64,000 bases of DNA from Salinibacterium sp. ZJ450. Its GTDB lineage: Bacteria > Actinomycetota > Actinomycetes > Actinomycetales > Microbacteriaceae. Below are positions 35,352 through 43,589 of this stretch, piece by piece. Within the stretch, counting starts at the first letter, position 1. Each line of letters begins with the position of its first letter. The notes beneath the pieces were generated by a model. That model searched no databases. It was not told the DNA's origin and saw only the letters and a list, made by a program, of their open reading frames with translations. The translations under genes were made by a program, and so were the position numbers. Location: the NCBI RefSeq assembly GCF_011751885.2, contig NZ_CP061771.1, forward strand, positions 3,286,001 to 3,350,000. The letters run 5' to 3'.

Positions 35352-36059
35352 ATGGCCCGTAATGAATCACCTGCAGCGCTATCGGCGCCCGACATCGCGG
35401 CGGTAGCCATTGAACTGTTGGCCGAGCGGGGCTATGACGCGACCAGTGTCGGCGAACTCGCTGATGCGCTTGAGGTGAGCCGGAGCACGTTCTTCCGTCG
35501 ATTCAAGACCAAAGAAGACATTGTGTTCGCCGACCACACCTATCTGCTTGAGCGCCTCGCAAATTCGCTGGCAGATGACACGGCTGATCCATTCGCGGCG
35601 GTGAACGCGGCGTGCTTGGTGGTTCTCAAATACCACATGGCGCGACCCGAGTCCACGCTCAAGCGCCACGCGCTGCTGCGCAGCAACCCATCGCTTCGCG
35701 AACGGGAACTTGTCATGTCGCATCGGTACGAACGGATCTTTCGGGACCACCTGAAGTCACGGCTCCAGGACGACGGCGATCAGAGTTGGGTTGCGAGCGC
35801 GTATGCGGCCGCCGCTGTGGCCGTGCACAACGACGCTCTTCGAGGCTGGTTCGAGGACGAGTCGATCGAGGTGGCTGCGATCCTGCAGCGCCAGCTCGGG
35901 GAGCTTGCACAGGCCTTTCGTTCGCGAGTGTCACCGGCTGGGCAGCAGGCAGCTCGCGTGGTCGTGGCCGTTTATGATCCGAGCGCGCCCGCCGAAGCGA
36001 TCCTGGACAGCATCCGGGGCGCCCTCTCGCCGACCGATGTCCGGATTTTCCGAACTTGA
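35352..36059 (+). CDS. TetR-family regulator beside the FadB operon
   Basis: A 235-residue TetR protein. The helix-turn-helix spans about residues 30-52 (ATSVGELADALEVSRSTFFRRFKTKED). The ligand domain ends in a longer C-terminal region than the regulator at 13.3 kb and differs in sequence. It is divergent from fadB with 125 bp between the starts, so autoregulation and control of the fadB operon are likely. No convincing copy of the 19-bp TetR palindrome occurs here, so it recognises a different site. There is no clear ribosome binding site before the ATG; an in-frame TTG lies at 35,346. Confidence 0.85.
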   Translation: MARNESPAALSAPDIAAVAIELLAERGYDATSVGELADALEVSRSTFFRRFKTKEDIVFADHTYLLERLANSLADDTADPFAAVNAACLVVLKYHMARPESTLKRHALLRSNPSLRERELVMSHRYERIFRDHLKSRLQDDGDQSWVASAYAAAAVAVHNDALRGWFEDESIEVAAILQRQLGELAQAFRSRVSPAGQQAARVVVAVYDPSAPAEAILDSIRGALSPTDVRIFRT

Positions 36060-36168
36060 AACGTCGTGACAGTGCGCCATCTGGACCCAGGGCATCAGGA
36101 AACACCACTTGGCAGAGTCGCAGTGCGATAACGGCCATCAGAGAGGACAAGCCATAGGCGCGCCTGAT

Positions 36169-36915
36169 TCAAGCGCCGGTGAACACCGGCGGGCGCTTTG
36201 CGATGGATGCCGCGATACCCTCCTGCAAGTCAGCGCTGTCGAGCAGCATGGTCTGCGCGATTGCTTCCTCGTCGAGCGCCGCAACCACGCGCGAGGCGAT
36301 GTCGCGTCGCATGGTCGACCGAATGGCCTCGAGCGAGAGCGGGGCCGAGAGGGCGACCTCGGCGGCGAAGTCGATCGCCGCTGCCAGGGGGTCCTCAGAC
36401 ATCCGGTCGGCCAGGCCGATCTGCAGCGCCTCGTCTGCACCGACGTTGCGTCCCGTATACAACAAGTCCAACGCCTTCTGCTGCCCTACCACAGCTGGAA
36501 GTGTCACCGACAACCCGAAGCCGTGGTGGAACCCGATCCGCGCAAAATTGGCGGTGAGGCGCGCGTTCGGGGCAACGACGCGAAAGTCTGCGGCGAGCGC
36601 CAGCCCCAGACCGCCTCCCACTGCAGCCCCCTGCACAGCGGCGACGATCGGCTTGCGCGTCGTGAACATCGCCGTTGCCGCGCGGTACACGCGCCGCAGC
36701 CCGTGCCTGTCGATGCCGCGCAGGTCAGCTCCTGCACAGAAGTTCGTACCCTCTGCACACAGCACGACCGAGCGCACCCCGTCCTGTGCATCGAAGTCCA
36801 CAAGCGCCCGGGCAATGTCTCGCAGACCACCCTCGTCGAAGAAGTTGTGCGGCCCGCGAGTCACCTCGACGATGCCGACGCGCCCGTCAGCCCTGACACG
36901 AACGTTTTCCGTCAT
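36169..36915 (-). CDS. crotonase-fold protein lacking both catalytic glutamates
   Basis: A 248-residue enoyl-CoA hydratase/isomerase family member with a normal oxyanion segment, NFCAGADLRGI, and GAAVGGGLGLALAADFRVVAPNARL. The glutamates of hydratases are replaced: GLGLA stands where ELALA is usual, and FARIGFHHGFG stands where PE-LG-PG-G is usual. It may be an isomerase, decarboxylase or hydrolase rather than a hydratase. It is last in a minus-strand run behind an iron-type alcohol dehydrogenase, an aldehyde dehydrogenase and a zinc alcohol dehydrogenase. Confidence 0.83.
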   Translation of the reverse strand: MTENVRVRADGRVGIVEVTRGPHNFFDEGGLRDIARALVDFDAQDGVRSVVLCAEGTNFCAGADLRGIDRHGLRRVYRAATAMFTTRKPIVAAVQGAAVGGGLGLALAADFRVVAPNARLTANFARIGFHHGFGLSVTLPAVVGQQKALDLLYTGRNVGADEALQIGLADRMSEDPLAAAIDFAAEVALSAPLSLEAIRSTMRRDIASRVVAALDEEAIAQTMLLDSADLQEGIAASIAKRPPVFTGA

Positions 36916-36951
36916 AGCCATTCTCTCAATCTGTTGCTCACGTTGGGCTAC

Positions 36952-38112
36952 TCACCACGCTGCGGTAAGCAGTGCGCTCAATTCGTTTCGGTCAGCGACG
37001 CGAGGTACGGTCGTCGCCGACCAGTCGTCGAGCACGTGACTGATTACCTGGTCGAGCGCTTCGTGCTCCACACCCGCGTCACGGAGACGTCGGGACACGC
37101 CGCTCTCGAAAAGCATCCCCTCGACGGCCGCGATCCCCGATTCGGGATCGCGGGCCCCGGACGGATCGAGTACTTCGGAGACGGCGCGAAGGCCCCTGTC
37201 CGTGTGCCCGAGGTTGAAACGCATCGTGTGTGGCAGCATCATCGCCTCGATCACGCCGTTGCCCACTCTCGAGCGGGGTCCGAGGGCGTGCGAGATGGGC
37301 TGCGCCAGCCCGGTCCCCACTACGTCGCTCGCTTGACCCGCGAGGAGAGCCGCGAGCATCAAACGCACCCCGACCGCGCCGTCGACATCGTCTGTGATAC
37401 GCGGGAGCCACTCGCGCAGCATGTGAAGGGCATGCCGCAATTTTGCCTCGGCCAATGGATCGTCGACGCCCGATTGCAAGCCGTCGATCGATATCGCCAG
37501 CGCGTTGAGCGCCGAACCGAGAACGAGTCGGCCCGGCGCCGTGGACGCGACCAGCGGATGCATGAACACCCCGGCAGCACGCGCCTTCGGGTCGAACAGG
37601 GCGAATCGTTCGCCGGTCTCAGGATCGCGCACGGCGGCTCCCGCTTTGGCGAACGCGGTCGTCGGAGTTGACGGCACGATCCACTGGGCGATCTTCGGTG
37701 CAGAAAGGCGCGGGCTGATCAACGATCCGCCGTCCCGCCGAGTGCTCAGTTCCCTGATGGGCTTCCTTTCTGCACTGACGATCACGGCGGCACGCGCTGT
37801 GACGACGGCCGATCCGCCACCCAGTGCGACGACCGCATCTGCCTTACACTCGTCGAGAAGGCGTGCGGCGGCGACGACCGACAGGATCGGGCTGTGCTCG
37901 CGAGCGCCGGCGAATCGGCCGGCCAGGCGGGCGCCGATCGCTCCCTCCACAAGGGCCATCGCCCCCGTTTGCCGCTCCATCGAAGCGCCGCAGATCAGTA
38001 CGACCCGCTGGCTCTTCGTACGCTCGAGCTCTTTCGTCAGCGCTGCGAGAGAACTGTTACCCGCGTACGTGCGGTAGGCGGGCGTCACATGACGCACTGA
38101 TACAGAATCCAC
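36952..38112 (-). CDS. iron-type alcohol dehydrogenase family protein, metal site altered
   Basis: A 386-residue member of the group III alcohol dehydrogenase/maleylacetate reductase fold. The NAD loop ALGGGSAVVTARA and the STPTTAFAKAGAAVRD segment are recognisable. The metal site is partly changed: the usual D-x-x-x-H reads NALAIS, while histidines remain in QPISHALGP and MLPHTMRFNLG. It may bind a different metal or act without iron. A GTG start with GGAG upstream is used. It is placed between ALDH and crotonase genes in the GntR-linked operon. Confidence 0.78.
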   Translation of the reverse strand: MDSVSVRHVTPAYRTYAGNSSLAALTKELERTKSQRVVLICGASMERQTGAMALVEGAIGARLAGRFAGAREHSPILSVVAAARLLDECKADAVVALGGGSAVVTARAAVIVSAERKPIRELSTRRDGGSLISPRLSAPKIAQWIVPSTPTTAFAKAGAAVRDPETGERFALFDPKARAAGVFMHPLVASTAPGRLVLGSALNALAISIDGLQSGVDDPLAEAKLRHALHMLREWLPRITDDVDGAVGVRLMLAALLAGQASDVVGTGLAQPISHALGPRSRVGNGVIEAMMLPHTMRFNLGHTDRGLRAVSEVLDPSGARDPESGIAAVEGMLFESGVSRRLRDAGVEHEALDQVISHVLDDWSATTVPRVADRNELSALLTAAW

Positions 38113-38154
38113 TGGCTGTTCTCCGTTCCTGTCGCGTATGCCGCCTGTAACCGG

Positions 38155-39570
38155 TCAGCCGTGCTGCGCCTGCAGTTCGAGGTAGTCCTCAATGCCGTGG
38201 TGCCCCATCTCGCGGCCAACGCCGGAGAGTTTGAGGCCACCGTGCGGAGCCCGCATGTCGATGGGCGTTCCGTTGATACGCACGCGGCCGGTGCGGATGC
38301 GCGAGGCGACGCGACGCGCATGATCGCGATCGGGTGCCCAGACTCCGCCGGCCAGACCGAAGTCCGTGTCATTGGCGATGCGGATTGCGTCCTCTTCGCT
38401 GTCGAACGGAATGATCACGACGACCGGTCCGAACACTTCCTCACGGGCGATTCTGTCGTCGTTGGTGCCCGAGAACACCGTAGGTCGCACATAGTATCCA
38501 CGGTCAAGCCCGGCCGGCCGTTCGAGGCCGCCGACAACGAGCTTCACACCGTCGTCGAGTGCGCGGGAAATGTGGCCACGCACGCTCTCGTACTGATCGT
38601 TGTTCGCGAGCGGGCCGAGCTGCGTGTTCGCGTCGGTCGGGTCGCCAATCACGAACGACTGAGCTTTCGCGGCGGCGAGCTCTTCGGCACGCTGCAGCTG
38701 ATCGCGAGGCACCAGGATTCTGGTGAGGGCTCCACACGCCTGGCCCGAATTTCTGAACGCGTCTTCGATCCCGCTCTCGATCGCCTCGGCCAGGTCTGCG
38801 CCGGCAAGGATGATATTGGCCGATTTACCACCGAGTTCGAGTGCGACGCGCTTCACCGAGCGGGCAGCCACCTCCATGACCCGCATTCCAGCACCCACCG
38901 AGCCGGTGATCGATACCATGTCAACTCCGGGGTGGGCGACCATGGCCTCCCCCACGACCGAGCCTGAGCCGCTCACAATGTTTAGCACTCCCCTCGGCAG
39001 CCCGGCGTGCTCGGCGAAACGGGCCAGCAATCGCGGCGCAAGCGGGGCGACTTCACTCGGCTTCAGGACCACGGTGCAGCCTGCTGCGATCGCGGCTCCG
39101 ACCTTGAGGGTGACCGAGCGGATCGGTCCGTTCCAGGCACCGATCGCACCGACGACCCCCGCCGGGATGCGGCGAACCGTCGCCTCGCCGATCTTCTCTT
39201 CCCAAACCACATCTGACAGGGCGTCCGCGAAATTCCGCAGATCCTTGACGGTCGTCGCAACAGAGGCGCGCTGCGCCCACGAAATGGGTTGGCCGATCTC
39301 CTCGACGATGCATGACGCCACTTCGTCGCCGTCGCGCTCCATGGCATCCGCCATAGCGCGCAGCACGCGGGCGCGTTCCTCGATGCTCGACTGCGACCAT
39401 CCCTCGAATGCCGTGGTGGCGGCGAGGACCGCCCGATCGACGTCCTCCGCGGTACCGCGGCGCACTTCCGCGAACACTTCCTCGGTCGCCGGGTTGACGA
39501 CCTGACGAAACTCGTCGCCGCTGGCCTCGACCCACTCGCCATCGATGTAGATATCGTTGTGTCGGATCAT
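38155..39570 (-). CDS. NAD(P)-dependent aldehyde dehydrogenase
   Basis: A 471-residue aldehyde dehydrogenase. VGAIGAWNGPIRSVTLKVG corresponds to the PWN region, ALELGGKSANII carries the general-base glutamate and NSGQACGALTRIL the catalytic cysteine, with EEVFGPVVVI near the C-terminus. The ATG at 39,570 has GGAAGGA eight bases upstream; an earlier in-frame start at 39,588 overlaps that site. It would oxidise the aldehyde produced by the zinc alcohol dehydrogenase encoded 84 bp upstream to an acid that the CoA ligase at 44.8 kb could activate. Confidence 0.92.
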   Translation of the reverse strand: MIRHNDIYIDGEWVEASGDEFRQVVNPATEEVFAEVRRGTAEDVDRAVLAATTAFEGWSQSSIEERARVLRAMADAMERDGDEVASCIVEEIGQPISWAQRASVATTVKDLRNFADALSDVVWEEKIGEATVRRIPAGVVGAIGAWNGPIRSVTLKVGAAIAAGCTVVLKPSEVAPLAPRLLARFAEHAGLPRGVLNIVSGSGSVVGEAMVAHPGVDMVSITGSVGAGMRVMEVAARSVKRVALELGGKSANIILAGADLAEAIESGIEDAFRNSGQACGALTRILVPRDQLQRAEELAAAKAQSFVIGDPTDANTQLGPLANNDQYESVRGHISRALDDGVKLVVGGLERPAGLDRGYYVRPTVFSGTNDDRIAREEVFGPVVVIIPFDSEEDAIRIANDTDFGLAGGVWAPDRDHARRVASRIRTGRVRINGTPIDMRAPHGGLKLSGVGREMGHHGIEDYLELQAQHG

Positions 39571-39630
39571 GTGTGGATGTCCTTCCATTCGTATGTTCGG
39601 TGGAAACTTCTGGCCCTGCGCACTGTCAGC

Positions 39631-39651
39631 CCACAGCGAAAGTAGCTGTGG
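39631..39651. terminator. small hairpin after the zinc alcohol dehydrogenase gene
   Basis: CCACAGC and GCTGTGG form a 7-bp stem around a 7-base loop, three bases past the alcohol dehydrogenase stop. It has no T-run and may only attenuate read-through into the aldehyde dehydrogenase gene or stabilise the mRNA end. Confidence 0.4.
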
Positions 39652-39654
39652 TTG

Positions 39655-40791
39655 TCAGGCCCAGATCGTCGGGTCGATGACAGGTTTGATCTCGGTGAGA
39701 TTCTGCATCCCTCGGATCGCGTCGGAGACCCCGCCGAGCCCGAATCTGTTGCTGAGGATGCGATCGAAGTCGAACTCGTCCTGGCGCTTGCTGAGGAACT
39801 GCATGGCCTTCCAGTAGTGCGAATCCGACGCCGACATCGAGCCGATGACGGACAGCTCGTTCTTCATGATCTTCGAGGGCTGGAATTCGGACTGGTGCGG
39901 GCCGACCTGACCGCCGACCAGAAACCGGCCGCCGCGGCGCACCATGTCAATGCCCTCGCCGAACGCGCTTCGAGCTCCTGACCACTCCATGACGATCTCC
40001 GCCCCCTGACCACCCGTGAGCTCGCGAATCGCCTGCACGCGAGCTTCGGGTTCCGGCAGGTCGATGACCGACACCACGTCGGTGGCGCCCCAGTCTTTCG
40101 CCAGCTGCAATCGGGACTCGGGTGCACCAACCACGATGATGCGCTCGGCGCCGGAGCGCTTGGCCAAAGCAGTCGCGAAAAGGCCGAGCGGCCCGGCTCC
40201 CTGAATCACGACGGTCTGCCACGGCTCGATACGACCCAGCCGTTCATAGGCGTGGATTATGGTGCGGAGTGCGCAACTTCCCGCCGATGCCCACTCGGGC
40301 GAGACGTCGTCGGGAACCTTGACCTTGCGCGACGTGGGGTAGACGTAGCAATACTCGGCGAAGCCGCCGACCAGATAGGGGAAGTCTTCGCAGTTCGTGC
40401 CGTAGTTCTTACGGTTTGGGCAGAGATTGGGCTGTTCGGCGACCGTGCAGTGGTAACACGTGCCGCAACGCCCCTGAGTGAAGACGATTCTGTCGCCCAG
40501 TGCAACGGCGCCGCCGCCGGAGAAACCGATGTCATCGCCGTTCATCGCAACGACGACGCCGGCCATTTCGTGGCCTGGTACCACAGGCAAAATGATCGGC
40601 CGGATACCCCCCGCGTGCAGTGAGCCATCCCAGACGTGGACATCGCTGCCGCACACCGTTCCTGCCTCGATTTTCACGAGGATCGCGCCCGGCTCCAGCT
40701 CCGGTACCGGAAGTTCGCGAACCTCCAGGTCCGTTCCGAACTCGGTGATGACCGCGGCTCGGCTGCTCGTCGGAACCTCGAATACCGGCAT
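39655..40791 (-). CDS. zinc-dependent alcohol dehydrogenase (MDR family)
   Basis: A 378-residue medium-chain dehydrogenase. Catalytic zinc ligands are C47 and the GHE at 73-75. The structural zinc lobe has cysteines 109, 112, 115 and 124 in CGTCYHC...LC, and GAGPLGLFA marks the NAD fold. AGAGAGG precedes the ATG. The gene heads the minus-strand run ADH-ALDH-iron ADH-crotonase. A perfect 16-bp palindrome, probably the GntR operator, lies 127 bp upstream. The substrate is an unknown primary or secondary alcohol. Confidence 0.92.
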   Translation of the reverse strand: MPVFEVPTSSRAAVITEFGTDLEVRELPVPELEPGAILVKIEAGTVCGSDVHVWDGSLHAGGIRPIILPVVPGHEMAGVVVAMNGDDIGFSGGGAVALGDRIVFTQGRCGTCYHCTVAEQPNLCPNRKNYGTNCEDFPYLVGGFAEYCYVYPTSRKVKVPDDVSPEWASAGSCALRTIIHAYERLGRIEPWQTVVIQGAGPLGLFATALAKRSGAERIIVVGAPESRLQLAKDWGATDVVSVIDLPEPEARVQAIRELTGGQGAEIVMEWSGARSAFGEGIDMVRRGGRFLVGGQVGPHQSEFQPSKIMKNELSVIGSMSASDSHYWKAMQFLSKRQDEFDFDRILSNRFGLGGVSDAIRGMQNLTEIKPVIDPTIWA

Positions 40792-40917
40792 GAAGAACCT
40801 CTCTCGTCATGAATCCCAAGGGGGCGCCGAGATCGGTGACGACGTACTCCATCGCCACCGGGACACAAGCGCCTTTGCTTAAGTTCTCTGTTGACCGCAC
40901 ACCAGAGGTCACGCAAC

Positions 40918-40933
40918 ATAGAATATATTCTAT
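40918..40933. promoter_or_regulatory. probable GntR operator A (perfect palindrome)
   Basis: ATAGAATATATTCTAT is a perfect 16-bp palindrome in otherwise GC-rich DNA, upstream of the zinc alcohol dehydrogenase gene and downstream of gntR. It is the best match to a motif that recurs at about eight promoters up to 57.1 kb. Confidence 0.8.
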
Positions 40934-40984
40934 TCTACGAAGATGTCAATCCCGAGGACTGACTGCACCCCCAGACGGGAGCCG

Positions 40985-41659
40985 TCAGTCCTCTGCGTGC
41001 TGAGATCGCTCCCAGCCTGCGACGTTTTTCCTGCGGATGTCACGGTGGTGTTGCATCAGGTCGATCACGGCCTCGGCATCGCGGGCGGCGAAGGAGTCGA
41101 GCATCTTCCGGTGTTCAACATTGCCTTCGGCGCTCGTCACTGTGCCAACGACAGCGTATGGCTGCGCCGAATCCCAGAGGTAGTTGAGGAAGCGGATGAG
41201 CCGTCGAGAGCCGCATCTCGCGAACGCGACGAAGTGGAACGTGCGGTTCAGCTCAAGATATTCCTGCCGCGACTCTTCATCGAGCTTCTCGTCCATCTGA
41301 TCGACAAGTTCGATCATCTCGGCGACGTCTTCGTCGGTGAGACGTGGAACTCCACGACGATACGCCTCGCTCTCGAGAAGTTGCCGCAACTGGTAGATGT
41401 CGTCAAGATCGTCCGAGCTCAGTTCACGCGCGAAGTAACCGCGTCCTCCCTTGTGCACGACGAACCCGGTTGCGCTCAACGAGGACAGCGCCTCCCGCAC
41501 GGGAATATGCGAAAGGCCATACATTTCGGCCAGGGTGGTCGGCGAAAGCCGGGCGCCCTGCGCGATCGCCCCGCTTGCCAGGTCCATCTTGATCCGACGC
41601 GTCGCGTAAACCACGAGTGTTTCGGGACGCTCCGTGCCGCGCTCCTGCTTAGCAGCCAT
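40985..41659 (-). CDS. GntR-family (FCD subfamily) transcriptional regulator
   Basis: A 224-residue regulator. The winged helix occupies about residues 20-80 (LSPTTLAEMYGLSHIPVREALSSLSATGFVVHKGGRGYF). The FCD ligand domain follows, with LRQLLESEAYRRG and histidines in NRTFHFVAFARCG and MQHHRDI that fit a metal-binding effector pocket. AGAGG precedes the ATG at 41,659. The hydrolase genes upstream have the same orientation. It is the only GntR gene in the window and the obvious candidate for the AT-rich palindromes at the surrounding promoters. FCD regulators typically bind carboxylic acids. Confidence 0.88.
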   Translation of the reverse strand: MAAKQERGTERPETLVVYATRRIKMDLASGAIAQGARLSPTTLAEMYGLSHIPVREALSSLSATGFVVHKGGRGYFARELSSDDLDDIYQLRQLLESEAYRRGVPRLTDEDVAEMIELVDQMDEKLDEESRQEYLELNRTFHFVAFARCGSRRLIRFLNYLWDSAQPYAVVGTVTSAEGNVEHRKMLDSFAARDAEAVIDLMQHHRDIRRKNVAGWERSQHAED

Positions 41660-41700
41660 GGCGATATTCCTCTCCGCGGACGCACTGTTCGAGCGCCGTC

Positions 41701-41717
41701 TAGAAATATACAGTCTA
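41701..41717. promoter_or_regulatory. weak GntR site B before gntR
   Basis: TAGAAATATACAGTCTA keeps the TAGA...TCTA outer arms but has a longer, imperfect centre. It overlaps the stop of the alpha/beta hydrolase gene, 41 bp upstream of the gntR start, and could mediate weak autoregulation. Confidence 0.4.
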
Positions 41718-42695
41718 CTTTGCGCCGCTGTAACGCTCATTCGGAGGCGATTCCGCCGATGCCGCTTCGAGCAGCCGTCGAATATGCCCCACGAGTTCCT
41801 TTGGCTGGTCACTCTGGATGGCGTGGCCAGCTTCAGCCACCACTTCGACGCGCACCTGCGGCCCGGCGTCCTGAAGCCGCTCGAGCGCTTCGGACTGGAC
41901 GAACGTGCTGAGCGCGCCGCGGAGGAGCAGGGAGCCGCGCGGGAGCGCAGCGACGGCATCCCACAACAGCTCGTTCCCGCCGTCCGCCTTCTCCGCCGAA
42001 CTCCGGTTCGCATCGAAGCGCCAGCGCCACCAGCCGTCGGGGTCCTGGACGGAATTGTGGATCACTCCACGTGTCAGCGAGGCGCGTGACCGTCGCAGGG
42101 CAACGCTCACCGCCTGATCGATCATCTCGTCGCGCGTCTTGTAGCGCCTTGTGCCTTGCGCTCTCAGCGCGACCAAACGGTCGCGGTCCCGGTGCGAGCT
42201 TGTCGACGGGAGCTCGGGAAGAATGTCCACGAGCATGGCCCGCCGCACGAGATCGGGCCGGCGTGCAGCCAAGGCGATGAGCGTGAGTCCGCCGAGTGAC
42301 ATCCCGACGATCAATCGGGCATCTGGAGCGACCCGGTCGATCACGCAGGCGATCGCGTCGACATTCGTCGACGCTGAGTAGTCATGGTCGACGCGCCAGC
42401 TCGAGCGCCCGTGCCCGGGCAGATCGACGGCGAGTGCGCTCTGCCCGAACTCCGCGGCAACGAGATCCCAGGTGTGGGCATTCTGACTGCCTCCGTGAAG
42501 AAAGACCACCTCGGGATTCGCGTCTCCCCATGCGATCGCGCTGACGGGCCCGGAAGCACAGTCGATGCTGATTCTCCTGGCCGATGGCACGGCATCCAGA
42601 GGTTTCCCCAGTTCGGCAGCGACCTCGGAGAGCAGTAGGAACTCCGATTCATCGCTCCCATCGTGCGGCTCAATTGGCTCAGACACGGCACTCAT
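41715..42695 (-). CDS. alpha/beta hydrolase
   Basis: A 326-residue hydrolase with an N-terminal extension of about 40 residues before the fold. The oxyanion loop is FLHGGS, the turn DLPGHGRSS and the nucleophile elbow GMSLGG (S133). The catalytic histidine is in AEAGHAIQ, and a cap domain lies between. It might hydrolyse an ester, a lactone or a C-C bond in a ring-cleavage product. The start overlaps the dienelactone hydrolase-like gene (ATGA), so the two hydrolases are made together. Confidence 0.87.
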   Translation of the reverse strand: MSAVSEPIEPHDGSDESEFLLLSEVAAELGKPLDAVPSARRISIDCASGPVSAIAWGDANPEVVFLHGGSQNAHTWDLVAAEFGQSALAVDLPGHGRSSWRVDHDYSASTNVDAIACVIDRVAPDARLIVGMSLGGLTLIALAARRPDLVRRAMLVDILPELPSTSSHRDRDRLVALRAQGTRRYKTRDEMIDQAVSVALRRSRASLTRGVIHNSVQDPDGWWRWRFDANRSSAEKADGGNELLWDAVAALPRGSLLLRGALSTFVQSEALERLQDAGPQVRVEVVAEAGHAIQSDQPKELVGHIRRLLEAASAESPPNERYSGAK

Positions 42696-43480
42696 CCTCT
42701 CGGATCGACGCGAGAAGAAGCGTCGCCGCGCAGAGCCGGCCGACGTGTGTGCTCCAGGTGGGCGCGCAGGTCGCGGAAGTGCCGCTCGGCGGCACCCTCG
42801 TCGTACATCGAGGTGTCCGCCATCGAATATCCGTGCGGCGCACCGGTGTACACGTCCTGCGACAAGTCGAGACCAGCCAGCTGGCAGGACTCGACGATCG
42901 TCGCCATCGCCTGGGCCGGCATCGAGCGGTCCTGATCCGCGTGACGGAGCAGGATGCCGGCGCGGGCCGTCGCTAGACTCAGATGAGGGCTGTCATCCGC
43001 CCCGGTCACCAGCGCTCCACCGTGAAAACCGGCGACAGCGCCTACGAGGTCGGGATGATCCCCCGCCGCTCGCAGGGCAAGCCGCACCCCCATGCAATAG
43101 CCGACGACGGCAAGGTCGTCCGATCCGGTCAGTTCCCGGAGTACCTCGAGGTAGCGGGTCGTGTCCTTCCGTGACAGGTCGCTCGTGAGCGCATCCATCC
43201 GGGGTACAGCCCCACGGAAATACACCTCCCGCTCCCCCGGAGCACGGAGATCGGTGTGCGGCGACGTCTGCTCCACCGTCCCGGAACGGTAGAACACGTT
43301 CGGCACGAGGACGGCGTAGCCCCACGAGGCGATGCGATCCGCCATGTCGAAAATTCGCGGACGCAGTCCGATGGCGTCCATATACATCAGCACGCCGTGC
43401 GAAATCCCGGTGCCTCCATCGGGCCGGGCGAGCCAGGCCTCCACGGGCCCGTCTGATCCGTCAATCGTAACGAGAGCCAT
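42692..43480 (-). CDS. dienelactone hydrolase family protein
   Basis: A 262-residue hydrolase with the dienelactone hydrolase-type cysteine nucleophile in VVGYCMGVRL (C129) and the histidine in GAPHGYSM. A third residue, Asp, probably lies in HADQDRSMP. The ATG at 43,480 follows GGAGAGGG with good spacing; the longer frame begins at a poorly supported start. It is divergent from the dehydratase-ligase operon and shares with it the palindrome at 43,546. It may open a lactone or cyclic ester in the proposed pathway. Confidence 0.88.
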   Translation of the reverse strand: MALVTIDGSDGPVEAWLARPDGGTGISHGVLMYMDAIGLRPRIFDMADRIASWGYAVLVPNVFYRSGTVEQTSPHTDLRAPGEREVYFRGAVPRMDALTSDLSRKDTTRYLEVLRELTGSDDLAVVGYCMGVRLALRAAGDHPDLVGAVAGFHGGALVTGADDSPHLSLATARAGILLRHADQDRSMPAQAMATIVESCQLAGLDLSQDVYTGAPHGYSMADTSMYDEGAAERHFRDLRAHLEHTRRPALRGDASSRVDPRG

Positions 43481-43545
43481 GCGTCCCTCTCCTTCGTTCA
43501 ACTCGATTCAGGATAAAGTGCCCGATTCGGTTGCCGAAAAGTAAA

Positions 43546-43561
43546 ATAGAATATATTCTCT
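43546..43561. promoter_or_regulatory. probable GntR operator C (divergent promoter)
   Basis: ATAGAATATATTCTCT differs from the perfect palindrome at 40,918 by one base. It lies between the divergent dienelactone hydrolase and dehydratase genes, 28 bp before the latter's start, and could control both. Confidence 0.78.
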
Positions 43562-43589
43562 ACTCTAACAATCATTTGTGGAGGAAGCT

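Noticed and set aside
36109-37671. 520-codon plus-strand frame
   Set aside because: It is antisense to the crotonase and iron-type alcohol dehydrogenase genes, and its composition is that of a shadow frame.
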